DNA from: NBLH01 sp050296515
GTDB taxonomy: Bacteria > Bacteroidota > Bacteroidia > Bacteroidales > NBLH01
Length of the DNA: 64,000 bases
Reading direction: 5' to 3'
NCBI GenBank assembly: GCA_050296515.1
Contig: JBNKRJ010000127.1
Location: 1-64,000, forward strand
Positions 37,396 through 46,622 of this stretch are shown piece after piece. The notes under the pieces were generated by a model. The model did no database searches. It was not told where the DNA came from and saw only the letters and a program-made list of their open reading frames with translations. The position numbers were made by a program, and so were the translations under genes. Numbering within the stretch: the stretch's first letter is position 1; each line of letters opens with the position of its first letter.

Positions 37396-39141
37396 ATGAA
37401 AACAAAAAAAACTTTAATTAAAACCAGTGTAAGCAAAGCACTATTTCTTTTGTTGTTCCTTGTTGCTTTTGGACTAGCAGGATATGCCCAAAACACAAAA
37501 TTTGGCACAGGGGCTTTACAAAACAATATAAGCGGAGTTGAGAATTCTGCTTTTGGGTACAAAGCCTTGTTTAACAACTTTTATGGTAATGCAAATGTTG
37601 CTGTTGGGCATGAAGCATTGTACAAAGGAATCACACAAGGACCACCTGATGCATCCTATAATGTTGCATGTGGCGTTAGAGCACTTCGTAATAATTCCGA
37701 AGGATATAGAAATTCTGCTTTTGGAACCGAGGCTTTAAGAAGTAATACACATGGTTCTGATAATATTGCTATTGGGTATCAGGCAATGTATTTAGGCACC
37801 GATAACCGTTTTAGTGTTGCTTGTGGTACCGGCTCCTTATATAGCAGTATCTACACCGTAGGAAATGTTGCAATTGGATATTATGCATTGCATAACAATT
37901 TGCAAGATGTGAACACAGCAGTAGGATATTATGCACTAAGAGAGAATACGGATGGACGAAATAATGCAGCACTTGGAGGCAATGCTTTAAGAGATAATAC
38001 CACTGGGAATTATAATTCTGCATTTGGGGCAGATGCATTGGCTGGTAATTCCACAGGAAATAATAATACCGCTGTTGGTAATTCGTCTCTTCTTAGCAAT
38101 TCAACAGGGTATAATAATACTGCAAATGGGAGTTTTGCGCTTTCCTCGAATACAACGGGCAGATACAATGCTGCTACGGGATATTACGCAATGAGGGATA
38201 ATACAACTGGAATTTATAATACGGCATTCGGTACTTTTGCTCTTTATAATAATATTACTGGCACTCAAAATACTGCAGTTGGATATGCAGCCGGGTACTT
38301 TTCTCCCGATAATATTAGCAATGCAACATCAATTGGGAGTTTAGCTTATGCCACAGCAAGCAACAGGGTTCGAATCGGAAATACAAGTGTAACTCAAATT
38401 GGCGGACAAGTAAGTTGGAGTACTTTGTCAGATGGACGGTTTAAAAAGAATGTGACAGAAAATGTTCCAGGGATTGAATTCATCCAACAATTACGACCAG
38501 TTTCTTATACAATTGATAATGCTGCGTACGAAAAGCACTCCGGGTTTTCAATCGAAGGAACAGATATGGATGAAACAGCTAAAACTGAGTGGAAAAAACA
38601 ACAAAAGAAGAATGAAAGTATTGTTTATACAGGATTCATTGCTCAGGATGTTGAAGAAATAATTAAAAAAGGTGAATATAATTTCAGCGGAGTTGTGGCT
38701 CCTGAAAATGAAAAAGATCATTATTCAATTCGTTATGCTGAATTTGTAGTTCCACTTGTGAAAGCAACTCAACAGCAGCAGCAAAAACTGGATGAACAAG
38801 CTTCTAAAATTCAGCAACTGGAGAGCGAAATAGCCGATTTAAAACAATTAGTTGGCAGTCTTGCCAAAAAATCAAACGCAAATCAGGAGACTATTTCACT
38901 TGAATCTCCTGTAAAATGTTTTCCTAATCCAAATAAAGGAATGATATATATGGAAATAGAAAACAATAAAAATGAAAAAACCGAAATCAATGTTTACGAT
39001 ATTTCAGGAAATCTTATTTATACAAAAAAAGAGGTATCTAATAGCGAAATAGATCTTTCATCGCAACCAAACGGAACTTATATCATCAAGACAAAAATTG
39101 GTTCAAAGATCTATCAGAACAAGGTTCTTTTACAAAAGTAG
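37396..39141 (+). CDS. Surface protein: head-type repeats, S74 chaperone domain and T9SS signal
   Basis: A signal peptide (LAGYAQ) is followed by about eleven repeats of 24 or so residues (NTAVGYYALRENTDGRNNAA; NNNTAVGNSSLLSNSTG), similar to YadA-head/left-handed parallel beta-roll repeats (about 30-320). Then comes a peptidase S74 intramolecular chaperone domain with SDGRFKKNV (S345 and K350, the Ser/Lys autocleavage dyad of endosialidase tails), ending in a coiled coil of QQQQKLDEQASKIQQLESEI. The last 75 residues are a type A T9SS sorting domain (CFPNPNKGMIYMEI...GTYIIKTKIGSKIYQNKVLLQK). It is probably a trimeric surface fibre. A strong terminator follows. Confidence 0.88.
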   Translation: MKTKKTLIKTSVSKALFLLLFLVAFGLAGYAQNTKFGTGALQNNISGVENSAFGYKALFNNFYGNANVAVGHEALYKGITQGPPDASYNVACGVRALRNNSEGYRNSAFGTEALRSNTHGSDNIAIGYQAMYLGTDNRFSVACGTGSLYSSIYTVGNVAIGYYALHNNLQDVNTAVGYYALRENTDGRNNAALGGNALRDNTTGNYNSAFGADALAGNSTGNNNTAVGNSSLLSNSTGYNNTANGSFALSSNTTGRYNAATGYYAMRDNTTGIYNTAFGTFALYNNITGTQNTAVGYAAGYFSPDNISNATSIGSLAYATASNRVRIGNTSVTQIGGQVSWSTLSDGRFKKNVTENVPGIEFIQQLRPVSYTIDNAAYEKHSGFSIEGTDMDETAKTEWKKQQKKNESIVYTGFIAQDVEEIIKKGEYNFSGVVAPENEKDHYSIRYAEFVVPLVKATQQQQQKLDEQASKIQQLESEIADLKQLVGSLAKKSNANQETISLESPVKCFPNPNKGMIYMEIENNKNEKTEINVYDISGNLIYTKKEVSNSEIDLSSQPNGTYIIKTKIGSKIYQNKVLLQK

Positions 39142-39172
39142 TAAGCGATAAATTTTTAAGTGGATTATTCCA

Positions 39173-39219
39173 GATTAGTCACCAAACTAATAATATGTTT
39201 AGTGGCTAATCCTTTTTTT
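39173..39219 (+). terminator. Terminator of the surface-protein gene
   Basis: The stem GATTAGTCACCAAAC (39173-39187) / GTTTAGTGGCTAATC (39197-39211) pairs fully if G-U pairs are allowed, and is followed by seven T. Confidence 0.88.
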
Positions 39220-39326
39220 ATTAGCTGATTAGATAGAAAGGGTGCATTTTCTTGGTCTTTTTAACTTTACTATTGCATCTTTCTGAAATTCAATTAATTT
39301 AGCACCTGTATATTTATTCTTTTCCT

Positions 39327-39620
39327 ATGAATTATTCAGATATTTTAAAAACTTCAATCAATACTCTGAAAACTTTTCCAACAGTTGCTAAATTAATAAG
39401 TGCACGCGAAAGTCGAAATCAGCAGATGTACGGTGTAAGTGCACGAATTAAAAATAGTAGAAGAAAAGGAAACGAGGTGTTAATGGCAATTCGGATAGAA
39501 CTGGACTTCAGGGATGACAAGAATTTTCCGAATCAGAAAGAGGATTTAATAATAGATTTAAGTTGGAGTAGCAAAACAAATTTTAGCCTTGTTGGAGTAC
39601 TTGAAGTTCCAAATTTATAG
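39327..39620 (+). CDS. Hypothetical small protein, 97 residues
   Basis: The frame opens with ATG 16 nt after a TTTATTC-rich stretch and encodes a basic protein with a beta-rich second half (VLMAIRIELDFRDDKNFP, DLIIDLSWSSKTNFSLVGVLEV). There is no signal peptide. It is not recognised. It is supported by a clean frame, a normal start context and the lack of any competing frame, but the evidence is modest. Confidence 0.5.
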   Translation: MNYSDILKTSINTLKTFPTVAKLISARESRNQQMYGVSARIKNSRRKGNEVLMAIRIELDFRDDKNFPNQKEDLIIDLSWSSKTNFSLVGVLEVPNL

Positions 39621-39819
39621 AATAGATTTGCTCTGAAATAATTTATCCAAATAAAAGACCTTAATGTCCTTATTTTGTGTCCGTTCATCATAGAAATTTT
39701 CTTTAATTTTTTATTCTTCGTAAATTTCTAATCAAATACTTTGTATTTCAGTCTTTTAACAATAGAGAATTAAGAAATGACAAAATTCTTCAGAAGTTAA
39801 CTCTATAAAATTAACTAAA

Positions 39820-41199
39820 ATGGATACTAAAATTTTTCGAAGAAAGGTATGTATTGTAGGAGCAGGATTGACTGGCTCGTTGCTCTCGGTTATATTAGCA
39901 AAAAAAGGATTTGAGATAGACTTGTATGAGAAAAGGCCTGATATTAGAAAGAATCCGGTGAATGGAAACAGAACAATTTCTATGTTGTTGTCAGTAAGAG
40001 GGATAAGAGGTCTTGAAAGGGCAGGTTTAAGCGACAAAATTGTCCGGAACACTCTTCCTAAACACAGTCGGGTTGTACATAAATCAGATGGCTCTTTCAC
40101 TGTTCAGCAATACGGTAAAAATGGTGATACTATTAATACGATAGACAGGTCTGAATTGAACTCACAACTACTCAATGAAGCTGAAAGAACCGGAAAGGTT
40201 AATTTTTATCCAAATACCCGATGTTATATTAACGATGCCGATAATGGTTTTATCACTGTTATTAATGAGATCTCAAATGAGTCAAACACACTGGAATATC
40301 GCTGGATTATTGGTGCGGACGGCGTTTTTTCAGATGTGAGACAAGGCCTTGAAAAAGGAGGGTATATAAAGAGTGATTTAAAAAAGGCTAAACATGGTTA
40401 CCGGGAACTGATTATTCCGCCTGATGAAAATGGGAACTACAAACTTGATAAAAATTGCGTTCATGTTTGGCCTCGAAAGGATTATATAATGGTTGGATTA
40501 CCAGGTTTGGGTGGAAAATTCACCTGTAATTTGTTTCTACCAGCCGAAGGTGAATTATCACTTAAAACTATTGAGACCCAGGAACAAATATTAGAGCTAT
40601 TTAATCGTGATTTTAAAACAATAATGCCATTGATGCCAAACCTGGTTGAGGATTATTTTAATCATGCAGCTTCTGAAATTTTAACAGTTAAATGCGATAA
40701 ATGGCACTACAGAGATCGTGTTTTATTAGTTGGTGACGCTGCTCATGCCATTGTCCCGTTTTTTGCAATGGGCATGAATGTTGGGTTTGAGGACTGTACC
40801 TTTTTTGATGATCTTATGCAAAAATACAATGATGATTTGGGGCGTGTTTTTCTCAATTTCGGGAAAAGGCGAAAGCCCGAAATTGATGCTATTAGTGATC
40901 TTTCATTCAAAAATTTCAGCGAAATAAATAAAAGCCCCAATGATGATTATCACAGCGTTTGGGAGTTAGAACGAATCATATGGAACATGCATCCGAAAAA
41001 ATGGATACCTCTTTATCCAATGATTGCTTTTAGTCACATACCTTTTACTGAAGTTGTAAGAAGAAGTGAACTTCAAAAAGAAATGATTGAAAACCTGATT
41101 GTTAAATTCAAAGCAAATGGTAATACAAACAAGGAAGATGAAATTAATCAGTTTATAACACCATATGTTAATGAAACTGAATTAGTTGAAGTAGTTTAG
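39820..41199 (+). CDS. FAD-dependent monooxygenase, kynurenine 3-monooxygenase-like
   Basis: This is a class A flavoprotein monooxygenase. Signatures: GAGLTGSLLSVILAKKGFEI (dinucleotide fold, about residues 12-31), NRTISMLLSVRGIRGLERAG, DRSELNSQLL, IIGADGVFSDVRQ (DG motif), YRELIIPP, HVWPRKDYIMVGLP and GDAAHAIVPF. All of these follow kynurenine 3-monooxygenase, which makes 3-hydroxykynurenine from tryptophan breakdown. In the KMO block PFFGQGMN the middle reads FAMGMN (A316, M317), so substrate or activity may differ. A C-terminal membrane-association segment (HPKKWIPLYPMIAFSHIPFTEV) is present. It ends 4 bp inside the convergent TerB-like gene. No kynureninase gene is nearby. Confidence 0.83.
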   Translation: MDTKIFRRKVCIVGAGLTGSLLSVILAKKGFEIDLYEKRPDIRKNPVNGNRTISMLLSVRGIRGLERAGLSDKIVRNTLPKHSRVVHKSDGSFTVQQYGKNGDTINTIDRSELNSQLLNEAERTGKVNFYPNTRCYINDADNGFITVINEISNESNTLEYRWIIGADGVFSDVRQGLEKGGYIKSDLKKAKHGYRELIIPPDENGNYKLDKNCVHVWPRKDYIMVGLPGLGGKFTCNLFLPAEGELSLKTIETQEQILELFNRDFKTIMPLMPNLVEDYFNHAASEILTVKCDKWHYRDRVLLVGDAAHAIVPFFAMGMNVGFEDCTFFDDLMQKYNDDLGRVFLNFGKRRKPEIDAISDLSFKNFSEINKSPNDDYHSVWELERIIWNMHPKKWIPLYPMIAFSHIPFTEVVRRSELQKEMIENLIVKFKANGNTNKEDEINQFITPYVNETELVEVV

Positions 41200-41573
41200 T
41201 CAATTCTAAGCCAAAGTTTTCTTGTGAGTTCAATAACATGATCAAGATCTTCTTTCCCAAAATCAAGCTTTTGAGCAATTGAAAGGCAAAGTTCGTACTC
41301 TTTTTCGTGCACTACGCCATCTATCATTGCCATATAAACAATATCAGCAAGTTGATCTTCTTTTTCTTCAAAGTTTAGAGGGACGATAAATTTCAATTCC
41401 TCTGCATTTTTCATAACATCATCTACTTCTTCATCGCTTAAGCCATATTCCTCTGCGCGTTCAGTCAAAAAGTCTTTTTCTGAGTTATCCAAAAAACCAT
41501 CGGAATATGCTACTGCTACTAAATTTGAAAAATGTTCAAGTTTAACTGATCGTTCTTGTGTTCTATTTCCCAT
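41196..41573 (-). CDS. TerB-like (tellurite resistance/DjlA type) acidic helical protein
   Basis: The 125-residue protein matches the TerB helical domain pattern: FSNLVAVAYSDGFLDNSEKDFL...ADIVYMAMIDGVVHEKEYELC, i.e. two copies of the DGxxxxxE metal-binding-like helix pair. TerB domains occur in stress and membrane-associated complexes; the exact role is unknown. It overlaps the convergent monooxygenase gene by 4 bp and lies downstream of two small genes on the same strand. Confidence 0.8.
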   Translation of the reverse strand: MGNRTQERSVKLEHFSNLVAVAYSDGFLDNSEKDFLTERAEEYGLSDEEVDDVMKNAEELKFIVPLNFEEKEDQLADIVYMAMIDGVVHEKEYELCLSIAQKLDFGKEDLDHVIELTRKLWLRID

Positions 41574-41626
41574 GATTGGTTTTGTTTTTCTTTGTATACG
41601 ATGATCTGACTAAAATGTTTCGATAA

Positions 41627-41809
41627 TTAGTTTATTTTGCTATATATTTTTGTTTTTGCAATGATATAACCTGCAAATGGGCTAAAAACCATAGATACAG
41701 CAAACAATATTTCTACACCAGAGAGTTTACTTTTTCCATATTTTTCAGAGATAATCAGAGCAAATATATACCATAAAATAAAAATCAGAACAAAGATTAA
41801 TTCATTCAT
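41627..41809 (-). CDS. Small two-helix membrane protein, 60 residues
   Basis: Two hydrophobic segments (about 3-20 and 33-52) with a short charged loop (SEKYGKSKLSG) make up almost the whole protein. No family is recognised. It is 10 nt downstream of the 41820-42206 gene and 53 nt upstream of the TerB-like gene on the same strand, so it is probably part of that transcript. Confidence 0.55.
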   Translation of the reverse strand: MNELIFVLIFILWYIFALIISEKYGKSKLSGVEILFAVSMVFSPFAGYIIAKTKIYSKIN

Positions 41810-41819
41810 TTTTAAAGTA

Positions 41820-42206
41820 TTAGTTGTTTAAGTTGAGGTAGTAAAAGGAAAAATCAGATTTTTGATCTCCATCACTAACCTTTAATTCATACTTTACAAA
41901 TTGGTTTTTATAGTTCTCTTTATTTATTTTTTCTTCGATATCATCTGTAAATAAATCGCCAACTCCTGTTATAAATTTATCGTAATCATTAAATATGGAT
42001 TGATCGATTATCTCAAATTCATCATTCATAAATATTAAAAGATTATCTTCCAGTGTGTTTATTCTTTTGTCAATCAATCGCTTATCATACTTGTCTTTTA
42101 TAATTAGCTCAAAATTGTAAACTTTGCCTTCTTCAGCATAATTTTCAATCAAAAAATCAACAAAGTTATTCACTTTATGAGCCTCACCATCAATTATTAA
42201 GTCCAT
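41820..42206 (-). CDS. Hypothetical acidic protein, 128 residues
   Basis: A soluble acidic protein, not recognised (MDLIIDGEAHKVNNFVDF; YELKVSDGDQKSDFSFYYLN). There is no signal peptide. It is first of a likely three-gene unit with the small membrane protein (10 nt apart) and the TerB-like protein. Confidence 0.6.
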   Translation of the reverse strand: MDLIIDGEAHKVNNFVDFLIENYAEEGKVYNFELIIKDKYDKRLIDKRINTLEDNLLIFMNDEFEIIDQSIFNDYDKFITGVGDLFTDDIEEKINKENYKNQFVKYELKVSDGDQKSDFSFYYLNLNN

Positions 42207-42264
42207 ATGAAAAAGATTTCAAGGTTAGCAATCATTTTTTCAAAATTAAGCAAATGAATACATT

Positions 42265-42981
42265 TTAGAAAGTATTCGGTGATTTATTCTTACTATAACT
42301 GCATTGTTGACAGTTTTCTTTAATATATGGAAGTATTGCCTCTTGGTATTTTCTCCCTGATAGTGCTTTTTTCATTTTTTGCAAAGTATTGTATGGTCCC
42401 TTATCAACAGCAAAATTTGTAAGCCATACTGGTAAAGCTCCTCCAAGATTGATTAAAATTTTAAATTTTATTTCAATAAAACCGTCAGGTAGAGGAGTAA
42501 AAGTCCACTCCGAATTCATTTCTTCAATTCTGACAAAACCATTTTTTTTGCTTACATAATCAGGAACTGCATGCGATTTAATTTTTATCTCGCAGTTGTC
42601 TTCACTTTGATGCATTTTTGTGTGCGAAATTAAGTCGCGATCGAGTATTGGCCATGGTGCTTCAGATTGAGTATAAAGAATCCATTCAAAGTCATCATAT
42701 TTTTTCAGAATTTTTGAGCTTTTATTTGCGAATAACCATGATTTATGATTTTGAGTGTCTTTTAGCAGTGCAACAATGGAACACAGGTGCGTTCTTATTT
42801 TCATTACTCCAAGTGCTTCTTTAAGGTTTGAGCTTTGATGTTTTCTTAAATATATCTTTATATCATTTTGGTTTTTTGCCAGTTTCCAATTATTCGATGA
42901 ACTACTTTGTGCATGCGAATGCAAAAACAGGTTTGTAAACATTAATAAAGCAAATAAAGAAATATGAATTTTCAATATCAT
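42265..42981 (-). CDS. Exported START-domain protein
   Basis: A signal peptide (about 1-24, HSHAQ) is followed by a StAR-related lipid-transfer (START) domain: WKLAKNQNDIKIYLRKH..., EWILYTQSEAPWPILDRDLIS, WTFTPLPDGFIEIKFKILINLGGALPVWLTNFAVDKGP. START domains hold hydrophobic ligands such as sterols, lipids or polyketides. The mature protein would be periplasmic. The C-terminus has a Cys pair (ENCQQC). Its ligand is unknown. It is 58 bp upstream of the acidic protein gene, on the same strand. Confidence 0.83.
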   Translation of the reverse strand: MILKIHISLFALLMFTNLFLHSHAQSSSSNNWKLAKNQNDIKIYLRKHQSSNLKEALGVMKIRTHLCSIVALLKDTQNHKSWLFANKSSKILKKYDDFEWILYTQSEAPWPILDRDLISHTKMHQSEDNCEIKIKSHAVPDYVSKKNGFVRIEEMNSEWTFTPLPDGFIEIKFKILINLGGALPVWLTNFAVDKGPYNTLQKMKKALSGRKYQEAILPYIKENCQQCSYSKNKSPNTF

Positions 42982-43296
42982 GAAGCAGGGGTTTTATCAA
43001 AATAATTTGTCATATAAATACAAAGCGCGCGCAAGATAGCAATATTTATTTTTTACTTTTCCAAAACTTAATTCGGGCTTTGTATTTTTTGCTTTTAACT
43101 TTTTGAAAATGAGAAGCTCCGAAACTTCATTCATTTATATTAACTGTATTGGTAACCTAAGGTAAAATAAGGTTATATAAAAAGTAATATTTATAGTAAG
43201 GCGAAAACACATTAATTTTGTAAGAATATTGTTTATTTAGGTAAAGACATTTTAACTTTGATGCGTAGATTCAATAATCATAAAATCAAATTAACC

Positions 43297-45207
43297 ATGA
43301 AAAAATCTATACTCCTATTATTACTAATTTTTCTGGGAAATAGTGCAATACCCGCTCAAGAGAAAGTAGCACTAGTAGAAGATAATTTCTCCGGCAACTA
43401 TTATAAATGGTGGACTGGTAGAAGTGCAGTGGCAAGATGCGAAATTTCTCACGGAGAATACATTATGTCATACAGGGGGCAAAAGTCCTGGTCGTCAAAT
43501 ATTGAAGTTGATATTGACCAACGCGGAGACTTTATTATTGAAAGTAAGATCAGCCGAATGAGTGGTACTGATGAGAATGGATACGGAATAACATGGGGTA
43601 AAGGACGCCGGGGGTATTATACTTTCATTATTACACCTAAAGGAAAGTTCTATGTTCGAAAAGTTGAAAAAGGAAGGGCAGGTGTTTATCTTGTTGATTG
43701 GCAAGAAACCCCCCACATAAATAAAACTTCGGCAACTAATAAGCTTAGGATACAAAAAAAAGGAAACGAGGTGCAGTTTTTTGTAAACAACAAGTTTGTT
43801 GCAGAAATTCCTCATCAACCATTTTTTGGCGATCAGGTAGGTTTTATGCTTTATCAAGAACAACAAATAGCCGCTGATTATATGGTTGTTTATGGAGGCG
43901 AAAAGGCTGATTATGAGAATGTTGTTGAAGTGAATAATCTGCAGCCGGATCTAAAAATACAACAACTGGCAATAAAAGACAATGAAGATGTGGAGGGAGG
44001 AAGTGCTTCATTTGGAAATGGGAATTCTATTATTGAGCCTGGTGAATCAATTGAGGTGACAGCTTTTGTTCAAAACTTTGGGGCGATAGCAGCAAAAAAT
44101 GTGGAGGCCAAAATAATATTGGATGTAGATGATCGGAATATTTCGTGCCCGGATGTTTACAAAACCTTTGATTTAGGCCAAATTGAAAGTGGTGATTACA
44201 AAAAGCTTCAATTCTTTTTCTTTACAAGCAGAAGATACACTGCTAAAGATATTCCTTTTAAGGTAGAACTAAAAGAAAAGACAGGTGTTTACAAAACACA
44301 ACAAGCACTTGGTTTAAAAATGAATGAGCGTACAACAAATATTGTCGATGTTGATTTGAATAAGCTGAACGAAGGGAAGACCGCAGAAATGAAAGAAATA
44401 TCGGAAGTAATTGAGCTTGCTGACGTTGATAAGAATATTCCGGCAACAAATTTTAATGGTGAAAATACATTAGCGGTAATTATTGGTATCGAAGATTATA
44501 AATATGCTCCTCATGTTGATTATGCAAAACGTGATGCGCAAGTTTTTTATAAATATGCAACTTCTGTGTTTGGAATACCTAAGCAAAACATTTATTTCCT
44601 AACTAATACAGAAGCGACCTTGGGGGAGTTCAAAAAAATCTTCTCAAAAGATGGTTGGCTTGAAAGAAGAACCTCACAGGGAGAAAGTAATGTGATTGTG
44701 TATTATGCAGGCCATGGAGCCCCTGATGTTAAATCAAAATCAGCCTATTTAATTCCTTATGATATTGATCCTAACTATGCAAAAACTGGTTTTAGTGTTG
44801 ATAATATGTATTCTTCTTTATCAGCATTAAAAGCTAAATCAGTTACTGTTTTTCTTGATGCATGTTTCTCTGGTAAAAGCCGCGATGAAAAAATGTTGAT
44901 CGCCGGGGCCCGATCGGTAATTATAAAAACTGAAAGCTCTTCATTTTCAGCAAAGAACATGGCTGTTTTATCTGCTTCAAGCAACGAGGAATACAGTGCT
45001 GCATATCCTGAAAAACATCATGGTATTTTTACTTACTATTTGTTAAAAGAATTGCATGAAAATGCTCATTCATTGGGCTCAATTAGTGTGAATAGTTTTT
45101 ATGAAAACATAAAAAAAGAAGTTGTAAAAAGGGCTGGTTATCTTGATAAAGAACAGACTCCATCTTTGATTGGGAATGACAAAAGTCGCCCTGTGATATT
45201 AGATTAA
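43297..45207 (+). CDS. Secreted caspase-like (C14) cysteine peptidase
   Basis: Three parts: after the signal peptide, a concanavalin/LamG-like beta domain (about 25-205, DNFSGNYYKWWTGRSAV; RGDFIIESKISRMSG); a CARDB-like beta-sandwich (about 215-345, EPGESIEVTAFVQNFGAIAAKNVEAKI); and a caspase/metacaspase domain (about 385-636) with His in YYAGHGAPD (H473) and Cys in FLDACFSGK (C523). NTLAVIIGIEDY opens the peptidase fold. The dyad is intact, so it should be an Arg/Lys- or Asp-specific peptidase in the periplasm or outside. The frame extends to a TTG at 43258; the ATG at 43297 is chosen as it starts the signal peptide. Gaps of 235-320 bp separate it from the two following envelope genes. Confidence 0.87.
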   Translation: MKKSILLLLLIFLGNSAIPAQEKVALVEDNFSGNYYKWWTGRSAVARCEISHGEYIMSYRGQKSWSSNIEVDIDQRGDFIIESKISRMSGTDENGYGITWGKGRRGYYTFIITPKGKFYVRKVEKGRAGVYLVDWQETPHINKTSATNKLRIQKKGNEVQFFVNNKFVAEIPHQPFFGDQVGFMLYQEQQIAADYMVVYGGEKADYENVVEVNNLQPDLKIQQLAIKDNEDVEGGSASFGNGNSIIEPGESIEVTAFVQNFGAIAAKNVEAKIILDVDDRNISCPDVYKTFDLGQIESGDYKKLQFFFFTSRRYTAKDIPFKVELKEKTGVYKTQQALGLKMNERTTNIVDVDLNKLNEGKTAEMKEISEVIELADVDKNIPATNFNGENTLAVIIGIEDYKYAPHVDYAKRDAQVFYKYATSVFGIPKQNIYFLTNTEATLGEFKKIFSKDGWLERRTSQGESNVIVYYAGHGAPDVKSKSAYLIPYDIDPNYAKTGFSVDNMYSSLSALKAKSVTVFLDACFSGKSRDEKMLIAGARSVIIKTESSSFSAKNMAVLSASSNEEYSAAYPEKHHGIFTYYLLKELHENAHSLGSISVNSFYENIKKEVVKRAGYLDKEQTPSLIGNDKSRPVILD

Positions 45208-45448
45208 GAAGATAACTCTAACCAGTATTTCTACTCCAGCTCTACTTGCAATTTAATAGGGATATTAATGCAGGGTTGGAAAATTATTTTAATCATTAAT
45301 AGAATAGTTTGATTGATTAAATTATAGTTGAAAAGGTCTCATGGAAACACTGGATTTTAAACCATTAGGCCTTGTTAGGTAAAGAAGATTCATTTTTCTG
45401 CAAAAAAATTTGTAATATTATTCCATAATAATCTTTAAACTGGTGATT

Positions 45449-46303
45449 ATGCAAAAGTTTGTATTTGTAGTTTTTATTATAGTTGTAGCCTTTACTATTT
45501 TATTTTCCTGTAATAATCAGCCTCAGAATAGTCAGGAAGAAAAAGACTCTGTTGTAGTTATTGAAAAACCTGATAGCCTACAAAAGAAAAGTTTTGTTTA
45601 CACTAAATATGAACTACCATTATCAGTAGATGTTTACAAATTTTTGAAGTCAAAGGGAATTGAGTTCAATCAGAGTAATTTACATAGCCTTGCGAAGAAA
45701 GAGAAATACTTTACTGAAATAACCAGGGCTCAAATACTTGGTGTTTATTCGTCAGATTTAGCATATTCTACAATTTACGATAAAAGTCAGGAGGCTGTAG
45801 ATTATTTTGGAGTGGCCATAGACCTTACGTATAAGTTGAATATTGAAGAGGGTTATGAATCGGAATTACTAGACAGAGCCTATGATAATATTGACAATAA
45901 TGATACTTTGAGCAAAATTGCGAGCAATGCGTATCATAAAACCTGTACTGCTCTTGAAAAGAGCAAACGTGAAAATGTACTTCCATTTATTGTTTTAGGT
46001 TCATGGGTTGAAAGCGTTTATATATTGACACATGCCTGCAAAGGGAGCAAACCTGAAGATGGTATTTATGATGAATTATATGGACAAAAAAAACATCTCG
46101 AAGGGTTAATTACCTACTTTAACGATATTTTAAATTCTGAAAATAATACTGAAAAGGAAGAAATAAAATCTAAATTACTTAAGCTTAAAAAACTCAAAAG
46201 AGAGTACGATAAGATAGATTTTTCAGATACTGAAAAGCCAAAAGCTGAAAAGCTAAAAGAAGTAATTATTCTTATACAAGAACTACGTGCTGATTTAGTA
46301 TAA
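45449..46303 (+). CDS. Hypothetical lipoprotein, helical
   Basis: The N-terminus ends in FTILFSC, a lipobox, then a Gln/Asn/Ser linker. The rest is predominantly helical with charged C-terminus (SKLLKLKKLKREYDK...LKEVIILIQELRADLV). No family is recognised. The frame opens at a GTG (45443) two codons before the ATG chosen here. It lies between the caspase-like and the double-SPOR genes, all on the + strand and all exported, suggesting a shared envelope role. Confidence 0.65.
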   Translation: MQKFVFVVFIIVVAFTILFSCNNQPQNSQEEKDSVVVIEKPDSLQKKSFVYTKYELPLSVDVYKFLKSKGIEFNQSNLHSLAKKEKYFTEITRAQILGVYSSDLAYSTIYDKSQEAVDYFGVAIDLTYKLNIEEGYESELLDRAYDNIDNNDTLSKIASNAYHKTCTALEKSKRENVLPFIVLGSWVESVYILTHACKGSKPEDGIYDELYGQKKHLEGLITYFNDILNSENNTEKEEIKSKLLKLKKLKREYDKIDFSDTEKPKAEKLKEVIILIQELRADLV

Positions 46304-46622
46304 TGTGAGTAAATTTTGAAATAGAACGGGAGGGAACAACCTTCAACATATTTTAATGGTCTTAAAAATAAAGGACACATAAACATAATACAATTAGCTA
46401 ATCTTACCACTATATGTAAGTACCTGATAATTTGGAGGTAAATGGTATTTTTTTTGTGATAATCAAAATTGAAGCAATCATATAAACATAAAAAATACAT
46501 ATTTTTTACATTTTGTACTTTTTTGTTTAAAAAATATAATTATATTTGACACTTTGAAAAACTAAGTTGATAATCAGTAAATTATAATTGGTATTAATAG
46601 TTTTTCAAAAAAACTTTCAATT
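46304..46622. other. Intergenic region with -7 element
   Basis: No gene is supported. TATATTTG at 46541-46548 fits the Bacteroidota -7 consensus and lies 75 nt before the double-SPOR gene. Candidate -33 TTTG sequences (46512-46515, 46522-46525) are at 25 or 15 nt, not the usual 19-21. Confidence 0.4.

Noticed and set aside
37500..38310. Regular repeats that might suggest a CRISPR array or satellite
   Set aside because: The periodicity is of 24-residue protein repeats in one long reading frame, with degenerate DNA, not identical repeats with spacers.
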